This document shows, piece by piece, positions 50,401 to 61,653 of a stretch of 64,000 nucleotides of DNA. Source of the DNA: Lutjanus erythropterus. Its lineage: Eukaryota; Chordata; Actinopteri; Lutjaniformes; Lutjanidae. The position numbers and the translations under genes were made by a program. Within the stretch, counting starts at the first letter, position 1. Each line of letters begins with the position of its first letter. The notes under the pieces are model-generated. The model searched no databases and was not told the origin of the DNA. It saw only the letters and a program-made list of their open reading frames with translations. The stretch lies in NCBI GenBank assembly GCA_020091685.1, contig CM034597.1:8194532-8258531 (forward strand), in the 5' to 3' direction.

Positions 50401-53400
50401 TGACTATGCTCCCTTTGGGGCAGAGGCTTATCAGTGGACAATTTGTGTAAATAATAGAGATGCACCAATCGACCAGCCAGAGACCGGAACCGGCTGGTTT
50501 TCAGCATGACTGGCCCTGACCGGTGACCAGCTGTTCAGCATCACATATCCGATTCTGTGCCCGTCATTGTCACACACATGTTCTGCACGATGGTCACGTC
50601 ATGCGCGCAGCAGACAAACTGTGATAGCAACACAGTGCTGATGACAGCTACACACACTCACACACATGCTTCCTTGAAGATGATGTTCGCGACAGATTCC
50701 AAGAATAGGATAAAGAGAAGACAGACAGTCTACAACAAGACAGAGCAACTGATAATGTCGCAAAACAGACGAAACTTTGTAGCTCTTCAGGCTAATGTTA
50801 GCCAGCAGCAGACTGCTGTTCACAGAGGGACGGTTAAAATCTCACCTCCTGTTTTAGCTGAAGAATAAACAACCTGTGTTGATGTGTCTCCTCAGACATT
50901 TTCTCATCCAGACTCGTTTAACTTCTGCATCTGTTTTTCTCACGGCAAAGTTTTGCTGCAGCAAACTGTTGCACAGCGTCCATCTCCGGTTTGTTTACAT
51001 GTGCTTCCACAGGAGATCACGTGAAATTGCGTCCCGTGAAATCTCACAAGAACACATTCAGCTGATTCATAATCTTAATGTAAAACTATAATAAGCCCTG
51101 GTTGTAACCTGGAGGACTTTGGAGAAAATTTAAATAGTATTTAATGAATATTTAATAGTCAGTGTCTTATTATGAACATCTAATTTAATTTTTACAAGAA
51201 AAGCTGCAAAATGTTTGTGAATGCTATCAATTCCAGTTCTTAGAAAGACTGAAAATCGGAATCAGCCAAAATCAGAACTGGCAGGTCAGACCCTTATAAA
51301 AATCGGAAATCAGAATTGGCTAAGAAAATTGAAATCGGTGCACCATTTTGCACTGTGTTGTAAGGGTGAGCTAACTTTGTTTTAGATTTAGTATGTTTTT
51401 CTTAGTTACATTGGTGTAGTACAGTATTGTCTCAGTTGTACTGTGGTTCCTTTTCCCCACTCTATAAGGCACCAGATGTAGATTGTACTCACGTGCTGTA
51501 ATAAACCTTGTGTGCTATGGCCATGTTTTCAAGGTGTATTTATAAAGTACATGCTTGTTAGTAAGTCAGTGTTATTGCAATAGTTGTGCCAAAATACTTG
51601 AAAAGATGCATAATCACCAATGCTCCACACACAGCTGTTTCCAGGAGTCCCTTTAAACACAGCTGCTGCAGTTTTGTGTGTTTCAAATACTCCGCCCATG
51701 TTGTTCCTCCTTTCTCAGTCCCTAAAGCTGTCACCTCAACAACGGGCAGTAAAAGAAGCTTTTGTGCTCCCCAGGTCCTTGGAGAAAAACACCAAAAGCA
51801 CAGAGCCAAGTGCATGATGGCCGTTAGCATAGTTTGTAGAATAAAATTCTGAAAAGGGCATTTGAAAATGTGTTAATAATGGTGGCAAAGTGGCTGGGTT
51901 CAGTGTTGAACAGTGAGACTATTGTCTTGGCTCTCTTGGAGCCTGCTGGAGAGATTAAGCACCCAGAGAAGAGATGAGGTACAGAAGAGAGGTGGGAGGG
52001 AGTGGGTCGCAGGGTTGATTTGAAGGGCTTGGATGGTGGTTTGGAGTGTATTGCAGGGAGGGGGCTCCCTCACTCTCGCTCTCTTCCTCTCTTTTTAAAT
52101 GAGAAGTCGGCAAGGGCAGCTGGAGGCACGCAGTGTGTTGTAGTGCTCTAGGGCCATGTGGTTTGTATTAGTGAGGACAGGGTGTCTGGCACCAGGATAG
52201 AGAGTGGGTGGTGCAGAGGGAGTTTAGGTTGTGTGAGGTTGAGAGGTTACAGGACATTTGGATTTCAGATATGGGAGAGGATATGAGATTCTACAGTGAG
52301 AAAGACCAGTGCATGTGAATATCTTTGTTTTTAGATGCATTTGACAGATACAGCCATCATGCATAAACACCAATATACAAACTTAGTGTACTTGGACATT
52401 CCATACACCCCATCTTTAGGTCTAGCCACTGTTTGCCCAACCCTCATGTTGAATTAATACAGATGTTCTCTAGATTGCTCTAGACACTCAAATGTTGAGG
52501 GTTTCTGTTCTTGTGGGAAACATGCTAGGCATATATTTAATCTCATCAGTATTGATAACATTGAATTATGACAGTGATGATAGTAATTACCAATCAAAAG
52601 CACTGTATTGTATGTTCTTTTTGGCATGAACATGCATTCATAGAACACCTCAAAAATCCATTGAATGCTCCCATGCATTAACATATTTTTTTTACAAATG
52701 CAAACCACAGCGAACTATTGAAAACCACTAAATGACTCGTCTGGATGCAAACATATCCTTTAGCCCGACCATTAATCATTTGTACATCCATATAATTAGG
52801 ATGAGATAGACTGCGTTACTGGGTTGTTAAATACACCCATGTAATATAAGGCAATGCAGTACATTTGGTGTGCAATAAATCCTTGTTAGCTGGACATACA
52901 GTTCAGTATAATGCAGCCCAGTTCAACAACACCACAACAAAATTGGCCATACCACACCTTCATGACACACTGTCAGTAAAACAGAATACAGAGGTTTATT
53001 GCAGGGCTGTTGCCCTGGATTGCATAGTCTAATGCAAATGTATAGAGTGTATATTTATATTTATATTTATATTTATATATATTATAGGGATGTCCCGATC
53101 ACATTTTTTTGCCCCCGCGTCCGAGTCATTTGATTTTGAGTATCTGCCGATACCGAGTCCTGATCTGATACTTCAGCAATGCATTATTAAGAAGAAAAAA
53201 AGAGAACAGGTCCACATTTCCACCACGCGAAATGCCCAATTTGCACACATTACAAGTGGCTGTTGCACTGCCTTCGCTGTCCAGCTTAAAATACCTCCAA
53301 ACTGCAGACATTTTTGCTGTCCCGGGGTGACACGTTTGCCCTGCGTACTGCCTACTAACTACCAGCTCACTACTATTATGTTGTCTGAATTCCCCGCCTG

Positions 53401-54612
53401 CTGTAAATTGTGACGTTTACGGTGTTGTTTCTGTCTGTGCAACAATGAATATTGATGTTGTGGAACTTATTAAAATTAAAACTAAGCCATTGTCATTCCA
53501 TTTGACAATCTCTTTGTACCTCAGGATGAATTTAAAATGTGAACATGGCCATGCTTGTTGTTTTGTAAGGTTAAATCCGATAATTTCATCACGTGATTGG
53601 ATCAGGACATCCCTAATATATTATACTATGTATTGTGATACTGATACCATGCCAAAGCTAATTTGTTACCACTCCATCCAGCTCGATCAGATGCTGATGC
53701 TGCAGTCTGCAGGTGAGTCAGACCAGGACAGTGTATCACCAAGATCCCTGCAATTGCAGAACAAGGAGAGAGCTTATAGTCAAAGACTGCAGGTCTACCA
53801 GGAGGCCCAGCAGAGACAGGCCCAACTTGTTCAAAAGCTTCAGACCAAGGTAACTTGAAATGGACCTCACTATTTAGAAACTGTTACATAACAAAAATAA
53901 AGTTCCTTAAGATTAACTGTGCAACATGTATTTGTTTTACGCAAGGTTCTTCAGTACAAGAAAAGGTGTGGGGAACTGGAAGAACAGGTGCTGGAGAAGA
54001 CATCAGAGTCTGAGAAGATGAGATTGTTGGTACGTCTAGACTGTAGCATCACATTCAAGAATGAGTGTGCTTAGATATACTATAAATAATAAAGTCTAAG
54101 GTCTAAAGGGCCTGCTAGGGTCCTCTAGGGTCCATCAACTGACATTGCCTTGCATTAAACCATCATTTAGCTGTTTTTCATTTTTACTGCATTATGTTTT
54201 TCCAAATAGAAGTTTAGTCCAAAAGATTCTTTCCCCAGACAAAGATGGTAATACTGACTAGGGCAGGTTGGTGAAGTGACTCTTGATTATTATCACAGCA
54301 TTATCACAGTGTCCGTATAGTATGTTACAATGTTCCAGTTCTTTGTGCAAGCAATGCAAAGCATTTTAACAACCAGTAAGAGAAACATGCAGAACTGAAA
54401 ACTAAAACATGCTCTTTTCATGTCGTGAATAAGATTTGTGCTGTTATTTAAATGTATTTAATTCATCCAAATATTATTGTTGGCTGAGTGGCCACCACAG
54501 AGAATTTGGATTAGCAGATTTACACTGTAATTATGTTGCTTTATAAATATTAGGTAACTGCTAACTTACTCCTGCTAGCATATACTTCAGTGTTATCAGG
54601 ATGCCAGTTGTG

Positions 54613-54644
<32 letters not shown>

Positions 54645-57600
54645 GCGTGTGCGTGTGCATGTGTCTGTGTGTGTGTTCAGCTGCAGGCACACCAGGACTC
54701 AGCCCAGTGTCAGAGGCGGACAGAGCAGGAGCTCAACATGGCTATCCAGAATAAGTGTGCTCAGCTGGAGGAGGAGCAGAAGAGGTGAGTGATGGGCACC
54801 ATGCAGTGCAGGCAGGCAGGTTACCCAGCCAGCAGAGAAACGTGTACAGCTTCTGTATTAGTAAGTAATACATATAAGGGGGTTTTAGAAAAAGTGCACA
54901 AAGTTTGGAATTTAGAAATCAGACAACCGACAGCAGCAGGGAGTCGCTATTTGGATGCAGACTTGGAGCAGTAAATTCATGGATAAGCCTGTTAGAAATT
55001 TGCTCCTGTTTTTCTTTCTCTGTTTCTTGTTGAGAAGCAGAAATCAAACCAAAATATTTCTGTGAAATGCGTGGAGCAGAGATATTCCCAGCAGTTGAGC
55101 TTTCCTGCTGTGTTTTTCCCTGCCCTGCTGCAGGGAGAGGGCAGAACCTGCCCTTGGCAGATAATCTCAGCTTCCAATTTGTCAGGGAAAATTAGTGGGA
55201 CTGTGTTGGCTCTCTTCTCCAAAGCATTTTAACGATGCTTCACATTAAGTGTGGGCCAACCTCTGCAGCTGAGGCCAGGTTTTAATGCTCGATGATTTAT
55301 ACAGTTATGGAACTTTATTTGAAATGCCCATGGCAGAAACTTTGCCAGGACCTGATAATTTTTACTAAAATATCACTCACCGCAGAGTTACCAAGCTCTA
55401 TCCACTTAAGCACTTTTTAATGTAAGTCTAATGTAGAGATTACGTCTACAACCATGACTTATATGTTTTTGCTTATTATTGGAATTATTGAACCCCTCTT
55501 TCCCTATGCCTCAGTTCCTGTTAAACACAATATCATGCCATACATGCAAACATGGGTTTGGCTTCCTCTCATGCAGATAACCAAACAGCACTGTGGCGTG
55601 CTTTACTGTAACTGGGTGTGTGTTTAGTGTGAGAATGATGTAAATATTTTTGTCAATGACTATACAAGCAAATCTGGTGGAGATTAAATCTAAGTTGACA
55701 CAGACGTTATAAAACTGTCACACATGTTCACCCTGTAAGTGTGGTTGGCAAGGGTGGATCTAAAGGCTACAGATGTAAGACTGATATGCTGGCTATATGA
55801 ATGAGTTTGGGTGCTGTGGGAAGGTTACAGGAGGGTGTCGTGACAGTTTGTCAAGGTAGAAGTGCCAAACAGTCTCTCACTGCCATAATGCTGGTTATTT
55901 CCAGGTGTGCAAGCCTCAGCCAAGTTAACTCCATGCTGCGGGAACAACTGGAGCAGGCAAGCACTGTCAACCATGGGCTGACAGAGAGCTTGTGGAAGGC
56001 TCGTGAAGACATTGAGTTGTGTGATACCCGTCTGCGCAGAGAGCAAGAGGTGAGAAAAACCACAAAAATGAAGTACTTGAGTCAGAAAAGCAACAGGGAG
56101 AGCTCAAGTTTATCCCTTTCTGCACAGAGATTGTGCAATTAAACTCCTGTTGAGTTCACATGGGGTAGGAATTCCATTCATAGCCAGTTTCGTCAATTCA
56201 TTCTCATTCCCTGTTCGTTTCATTGCTATGATTTTTGAGTTGTTGTTTCCTGTGAAAACATTCCAACTGCTGAGGGGGAGGAAAATTTTGTGCAAACAAT
56301 CTGGCGTTCGTGCTGTAAATGGGCTACATCTGTTGATTCAGGGAAATCCAATTATTTGTATGTGTGCCAGTGTGCCAGAGTCCAGGAGTTCCAGCACTGC
56401 ATCTGTTTGGGTTCACAATAAAATGAGAGGTGCCATCATTTGCTGTAAGCAATCCTTGCCACCCACCCTTCAGTTTCTAGTCCCCTTGTTGTCTCTGTCT
56501 CTCTTCAGACATGTGCCTCCCGGCTAAGTCGTGAACAGGCTCGTGTCAGAGCACTGTGGCGCCAGGCCGCTTCCCTACGGAGCACTTTTACCCAGCTAAG
56601 GACTTTCACTGACAGGTGAGTGTGGCCCACTGCCAGAACCCCTCCAGCGACTCAGGATTCCACAAGAACCCCCACCACTCCTGTGTCTCCTACTCATGAA
56701 TGCAACCACAATCCATCTCTCTCAGCCAAGGATCAAAGTGGAACAGGTCAACAGGGTCGCCAGTCTCCCTGCTCATTGTTTCCTCACTGGGGCGACCAAT
56801 GGCTTAAGGTGTCTAGCCTCACTGTTGAAATCATCCATCAGGGTAAAGCTGGAATCCTACAAGACATGGCTTCTCTCATGTTGAACCACTGTGAGCACTA
56901 TTGAAGAGTAATTTGCTTTAATAATGATTGCTCAGCTCATAGACAGCTGTGATCATGTTAGAGGCTGTACTGTAACTGAAACTGAAGACACTTCAAAGTG
57001 AGCCCTGATCCCAGAGCTTAACCACTAGAGACACCCATCCTTTCTAAATACAAGCAGACAGTTTTTTAATTAGACTAATGGCTCACAACTGTATGAATGA
57101 AAACAGCATGTCATGTTTCATATTTTATGATACATTCTGCAAATCTTGATGATTCTGTTCAACAGGACTCTGTCTGATATGCGCGGGGAGTGTGTCGCTG
57201 CCAGCCGACAGCTGCATGTTGCCTGCATGAACTTAGAGGCCAGAGTGACTCAGGAGAGCACCTCTAGTGGTGTGGAGATGTCAGCACTGGAGAGGCAGCT
57301 GAAAGACAAGCTGAAAGAGGCCATGCAGCTTCAGGGTCGCTGGGATGCAGAGAAAGTTGAACTTAACTCCAGGTAAAGTCTTCTCCAAATCCATATGGGC
57401 CTGTCTATCATAAAGATTTTGCTTCCTGTCTTGTGAAAATGGCAGCCAACATGATATAAGATATAGCTTGAAGCTGCATTCCATTTAAGGGAATGCATGA
57501 ATTCTGGTTTCAGTGATAACTAAACCTAAACCTGGGACTGACGGCACAAACTATAGATGTATATTTGTTTACAGTCTTTGAATTGATATAGATGACCAAG

Positions 57601-60600
57601 ACTACAAGGAGCAAAAAACATCAGAAATTGAAATAAAAATTTGTGGCCTGAGGTCAGCAATAGTTCAAATTTAATCCCCTAGATGGAACCCCAGAATTTA
57701 ACTCAAGCTCATTAAAATGCTGCACATCAGGCTATTTTCAGTGACAATTGCTCTTGTCCTGATATAGAAGAATCAAGTCTTTTGTACCTTCACTTCAGTC
57801 AGTAGACTGCAGTGATTGTCAGTGCCTTTGTATTCTGCATTGTAGTTGACTTTTCATCTTATCAGTTGTCATTGTTAGTCCCGTGATTCTGTGCAGAGAA
57901 TATGATAGTGTTGATTTTCCAGTAGAGGAGGAGTACATGGCAGTCTTGTATCTTCAGTGTGTCAGGGACCCAGGGTACTGTGTGTGTATGTGTTTGTGAT
58001 GTCATTCTCTGTATATTTACTTGCATTTTTGATCTATGTAGAATCCTGGAGCTGACTGACACGGTGAAGCACCTCCGCAGCCAGAACAGTGAGAAGGATG
58101 CCAGCCTCAACACCATGCAGATCAGTCTGGACAGGATGGTGGGATCTTGGGTTTCATGACTGGGAGGTGGCAGATAGACGGGTGGTTAAGGGGGCTAAAT
58201 CGCCTGTAGTCTGGACCTTAGGCTTGATAAATTCCACGACTTCCTTGTCTACTTGGCTGCCGTCTGGGGAATGTCAGGCTTGCTCTATGTGCGCTGCTTA
58301 TCTGACTTTAATGGTTTCCTGCTCAGGAGACGAGGAGAACAGAGGATAAAGCAGAGATGGAGGTCGTCCTCTCAGAGATTCAAGCCCTCCAAAAGATTTT
58401 ATGTCATATTCATCAGGTTAGAACAAAACAAATGCATTAAACTACATCATGCATTATGTTAGCACATGAGAAGATTAACGCTTTTCCATTGTCCTTCATT
58501 GTATCTGCTGAATCCAGTTGGTTGGAGGTGAGGGTGATAGCACTGGTCCTGAAAGTGTGTCCTCACCTCGTCATGGCCAATCTCCTCTGAGAAACACTAC
58601 CCTGATGGCTGTGCAGAGTGCTCTCTCCAAGCACCAGAAACAAACACAGGTCTAACAAAAGTGGCTGCTCTTTTGCCTTTGTTGATGTTTTAGAACAGTG
58701 GCTCCCAACATGAGGATAGCAACTGCTCAAGGGGTCCCAAAAGACATCTGAGAGGTCACAAAATACATATTTATATTTTCAGACTCATGAAGTACCGTAG
58801 TGCTCCAGAGATGCCCTTTGCAAATTTTGTTGTTCAGATATAAGAGGAGATGTTTGTTTGGTGCAGACCCCCAACAAGTTATGTCGTCACATTATCTTTT
58901 TTATTTATTTTTATAATTATTTTAGTAGTTGCTTTTTCAGTGAAAATGATGATGCAAAAATGATCATTCCCATGAAAAAGATGGATCATATTGCAGTTGC
59001 AGTATATGTCAAAATAATCGCAAATTATTTTTTTTTTTATGATACCACATTACCGCATTAGCCCTAGTCAGAAGCCAAAATGTTGGGATCCACTGTTTTA
59101 GAGGAATAATGTATTTAACACGTTTACCCAAGTTTCTTTAGTTACATGCCATAAACACTGTATCCACATACAAACCACAGGACCTGCGTGGGCGTCTGGA
59201 TGCCGCCGTAGAACAAGTGGACACGCTGCGTGATCACCTGCAGGAGAGGGACGCTGAGAGGAGAGAGCTGGAGCAGAAGATCCAGGAAGTACGTAGGGAA
59301 AGTCAAGAGACTAAAAAGGCTCTGGAGGAAAGCCTGAGAGGCAGCAACAGATATCGCTGCTCATTGGAGCTCATGTCCAGGTACTTCTTGAAACTGCATT
59401 TATTATCCTTTTTCTGGACTGTGTCGAAGCCTCAAGGCTGTGGATAAAAAGAAGCTGCTTAGCATCTTAGCTGTGTATTTTGTTTCATATTTTTTAGGCT
59501 TTGTTTTGTTACTTGTGAAATTACCATTAGGACAAAGTGTTGTTTTTGGAAAAATAGAAATGTTATAATGATTATGATGATGATTACAAATGTTATACTT
59601 TGGTTTAATGTTTAATTAAGCAGATCATTTTCACTCTCATTATCAGAACATATTTAGATGTATTAAAACCTCCAAAAACAACATTTATACAACATTGTAC
59701 AAGAAGTAAAGGAGAAAACCAAGTGTTCTGATAATGATGATGATGTTGATGATCATAGTGCAGCAACTGACCTCAACATACTCTCTCTCTTAGCCTTTCT
59801 TCTGCCTCTCTCTACCTCTGTGTCTCACAGTGAGAAGGGCAGCCTGGAGAAGCTCCTGTCAGGGCTGCAGCAGGAGGTGGACTCCCAGCGCGCTGAGCTG
59901 GAGGTACTGCGGGGCTCGTCGCTGGAGCTCCAGAGACAGCGGGACCTCCTGAGGCAGCAAAGGGAGGATCTGGAGATGCAGCTGGCACGCCAGCGCACGG
60001 AGGCCCAGAGAGGGTACAGCATGAGCAAAGGAGAATGACCGTTACACAACACACACCCTGTCACCCGTGATTGTTTTCAAGCTCTGATTGTTTAGAGTTC
60101 AGATCAGTAACACATGTCATTCTCCGTCCAGCAATGCACCCAGATGACATTTGGATGAAAATGTAAATGATTTACATTGCATTACTGCACTCATGCAAGA
60201 AGAAAACTTTTTTTTCCTCTTGTTGAGGGTTTCTTTTGCTTCAAAAAATTTGATTAGCTGAGAATTGGAGCAGGACATGCGATACGGCAAAAAAGTAACT
60301 CCCTCAGTGTTCTGGCCTTTGGCACCAACATTTCTCCATCTTTCAAAGTGGAGATGGATTACTGTTAAGGGATTCTGTTTATATAAATAATCGGCTTGTG
60401 TGTGAGACAAAGAAACAGTGTGAAAGAGTCATTTTGTGTTTCAGTGAGAGAAGCCTGGAGGAGCTTGAAGGGAAGCACTCAGATCTACGTAGGGAGCTTG
60501 TGACAATGAAGGAGGCTTTGAGTCAAATCACCCTGCAGAAGGAGGTGTTGGAGGATGATAAGGCCAGCCTCGCTCTGGCTCTCAGCAAGGTACACTGCTT

Positions 60601-61653
60601 TGGCAGTACCCAAGTCATAATTTTGTCAATCACATCAGATTTGGCCAGTTCAATGTGTCACACTAAACTCCTATATCAGCTTACATGATTATGTTTTACC
60701 AGTGAGACTCATGTTTTAAAGCCTTTCTTTGTCATCTTTGATCTGAAAACATCAGATTTCCTCACAGTCAGAGTAAGCAAAAGTTTCCGCTATCCTGCTC
60801 ATAATTTAAGTGTAAAATCCCAGTGCAGTGCTGCGTGTCTCTCCTGCCATGGTGCAGCAGCGCTGTCAACCACTGCAGCGTGTCACCTGTATGGTGTGAT
60901 GGATGCTGGCAGGCTGTCACATGTGCTCTGATTCCATCATGCTTTTCTGTTTTCATCAGTTAGTTTTGTTATTTATGGTGACTCGGTTTGTAAAGTTTAT
61001 AGCCTTTTGTATTGCTCTGTGCACGATGGTGCGGCTAAAAACGAGAGCAGAAACTTGTTTTAACAACCATTTGTTTCCCCTTGTCTTACCAGTCCATGTT
61101 GTCATAAGAACTGAATGATTTGAATCTTCAGCTTTCAGGGGGCAACACTAGTTTAAATCCATCTAACCTTCATAATTCATTCCACAGATGGAGTCGCAGA
61201 GTGCTGCAAATGAGTTAGCCCTCACCAAACTGCGGAATCAAGAGGCTGCCCTTAAAGATTCTCTGGCCAAAATGGCTGCCCTGAGTGAAGGCCTAGCCAA
61301 AGACAAGGTGGAACTCAATCGTATTTTGCTGCAGGTCAGTAGCTGTGCAGATGCCATCTCTCACATTGATGGAAGGCAGAGTTGAACAAAACAGAAGTGA
61401 AGTATTTTTGCTTCCCTTCCAGACAGAAGGTGAGAAGGCAGAGCTCAGTGAACGTAGACGGGAGGCTGAAGTGGAGCGGGCAGCGGCCAGAGAGGAGACA
61501 GCACGGGTGCAACAGGAGATGATGGATCTACTTGCTGAGAAACAAGCTCTGGAGAGCTCCCATAGCCACTTGCAGGATCTCTGCCAGAAGCTCGAAGCAG
61601 AGCTGAGCCTGCTGCAGAAGGAGAACGCTCAGGCCCTGGAGCAGCACTCCCAG
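41474..61653 (+). CDS. crocc2: Rootletin-family coiled-coil protein, probably CROCC2 (3' end outside window)
   Basis: Rootletins polymerise into the ciliary rootlet at the basal body. Coding exons: 41474-41530, 42778-42931, 43085-43200, 53682-53849, 53946-54029, 54681-54784, 55905-56049, 56509-56615, 57166-57372, 58042-58138, 58327-58416, 58518-58649, 59181-59380, 59831-60013, 60445-60589, 61188-61334, 61423-61653. Phases agree through all 17 exons (789 codons, no stop). Rootletin landmarks in order: LEAVIQKLEES; TRIRQIITRNL; RLQVYQEAQQRQAQLVQKLQ; VLQYKKRCGELEEQ; SLSQVNSMLREQLEQA; ALWRQAASLR; TLMAVQSALSKHQKQ; LEELEGKHSDLRREL; ALKDSLAKMAALSEGLAKDK. The rest is heptad-rich coiled coil. The exon 3-4 join (TDR|LDQML) was chosen by alignment to rootletin SERLEQAL. 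CROCC2 rather than CROCC is favoured by 2q37.3 synteny and the RGDGQ and QGRWDAEKV blocks. Family proteins are about 1700-2000 aa, so over half is missing. Confidence 0.88.
41790..42712. mobile_element. GTGGTGGAAG-type repeat with a nested insertion
   Basis: Left AGTGGTGGAAGAGGTACTTT and right AATACTTCCTCCACTG are inverted ends of a repeat very common in percomorph fish, with internal AAGTACTTGTACTTTA-like phrases. A smaller inverted-repeat element (41888-42047) interrupts it. In CROCC2 intron 1; no coding potential. Confidence 0.6.
41888..42047. mobile_element. Nested 160-bp foldback element
   Basis: Left arm 41888-41920 (GTAAACAC..ACCAATGATACTAATTA) and right arm 42013-42047 are imperfect reverse complements over about 33 bases. 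The element interrupts the larger repeat and would fold into a long hairpin. Confidence 0.65.
44892..45182. mobile_element. TTAA-bounded MITE
   Basis: 291 bp from TTAAAGGGATATTTCTGATA to CCAAACTGTCCCTTTAA, TTAA at both edges. The interior phrase TAGATGGCGGTCGACACACC is one I recognise from abundant percomorph repeats. In CROCC2 intron 3. Confidence 0.75.
50455..51346. mobile_element. hAT-like non-autonomous element
   Basis: Left TAGAGATGCACCAATCGACC and right AAATCGGTGCACCA are imperfect inverted repeats of the GGATGCACC type seen in hAT elements; internal AATCGGAAATCAGAATTGGC phrases are typical. No target duplication could be matched, and the short internal frames show no transposase domain. 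Confidence 0.55.
53085..53615. mobile_element. hAT-type MITE with exact 8-bp target duplication
   Basis: Left TAGGGATGTCCCGATCA and right TGGATCAGGACATCCCTA are terminal inverted repeats. Identical octamers ATATATTA flank it at 53077-53084 and 53616-53623. The 531-bp copy ends only 66 bases before CROCC2 exon 4, so it supplies sequence adjacent to that acceptor. The interior includes TCCGAGTCATTTGATTTTGA and CTGCCGATACCGAGTCCTGA, common in fish hAT MITEs. Confidence 0.88.
54609..54680 (+). repeat. (TG)n tract forming the exon 6 acceptor of CROCC2
   Basis: About 65 bases of TG/CG alternation run straight into the TTCAG acceptor of exon 6 (begins 54681). The acceptor therefore lacks a normal pyrimidine tract and resembles the (TG)m context of CFTR exon 9 (old numbering), where tract length affects inclusion. 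Exon 6 is 104 bases, so skipping would shift the frame. Confidence 0.8.
58696..59095. mobile_element. hAT-type MITE with near-exact target duplication
   Basis: Left CAGTGGCTCCCAACATGAGG and right AATGTTGGGATCCACTG are terminal inverted repeats. Octamers TTTTAGAA (58688-58695) and TTTTAGAG (59096-59103) agree at 7 of 8 bases. The 400-bp non-coding body nearly fills CROCC2 intron 12. Confidence 0.8.

Larger units (their letters stand above)
43201..53681 (+). other. CROCC2 intron 3 (10.5 kb)
   Basis: Homology to rootletin places exons 3 and 4 directly next to each other in the protein, so no coding exon seems to be missing here. The intron holds MITEs at 44892-45182, 50455-51346 and 53085-53615. 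G+C-rich patches near 47480-47900, 48850-49150 and 51950-52260 show no homology I can recognise. No nested gene is supported on either strand. Confidence 0.65.

Noticed and set aside
50557..50868. Open frame within the hAT-like element
   Set aside because: No transposase motifs (no RNase-H-like core or C-terminal dimerisation block) can be seen; likely chance.
53691..53713. Alternative acceptors for CROCC2 exon 4 at 53690, 53705 and 53712
   Set aside because: The last is out of phase; the first two lose residues aligning with rootletin, and the acceptor ending 53681 has the better upstream tract.
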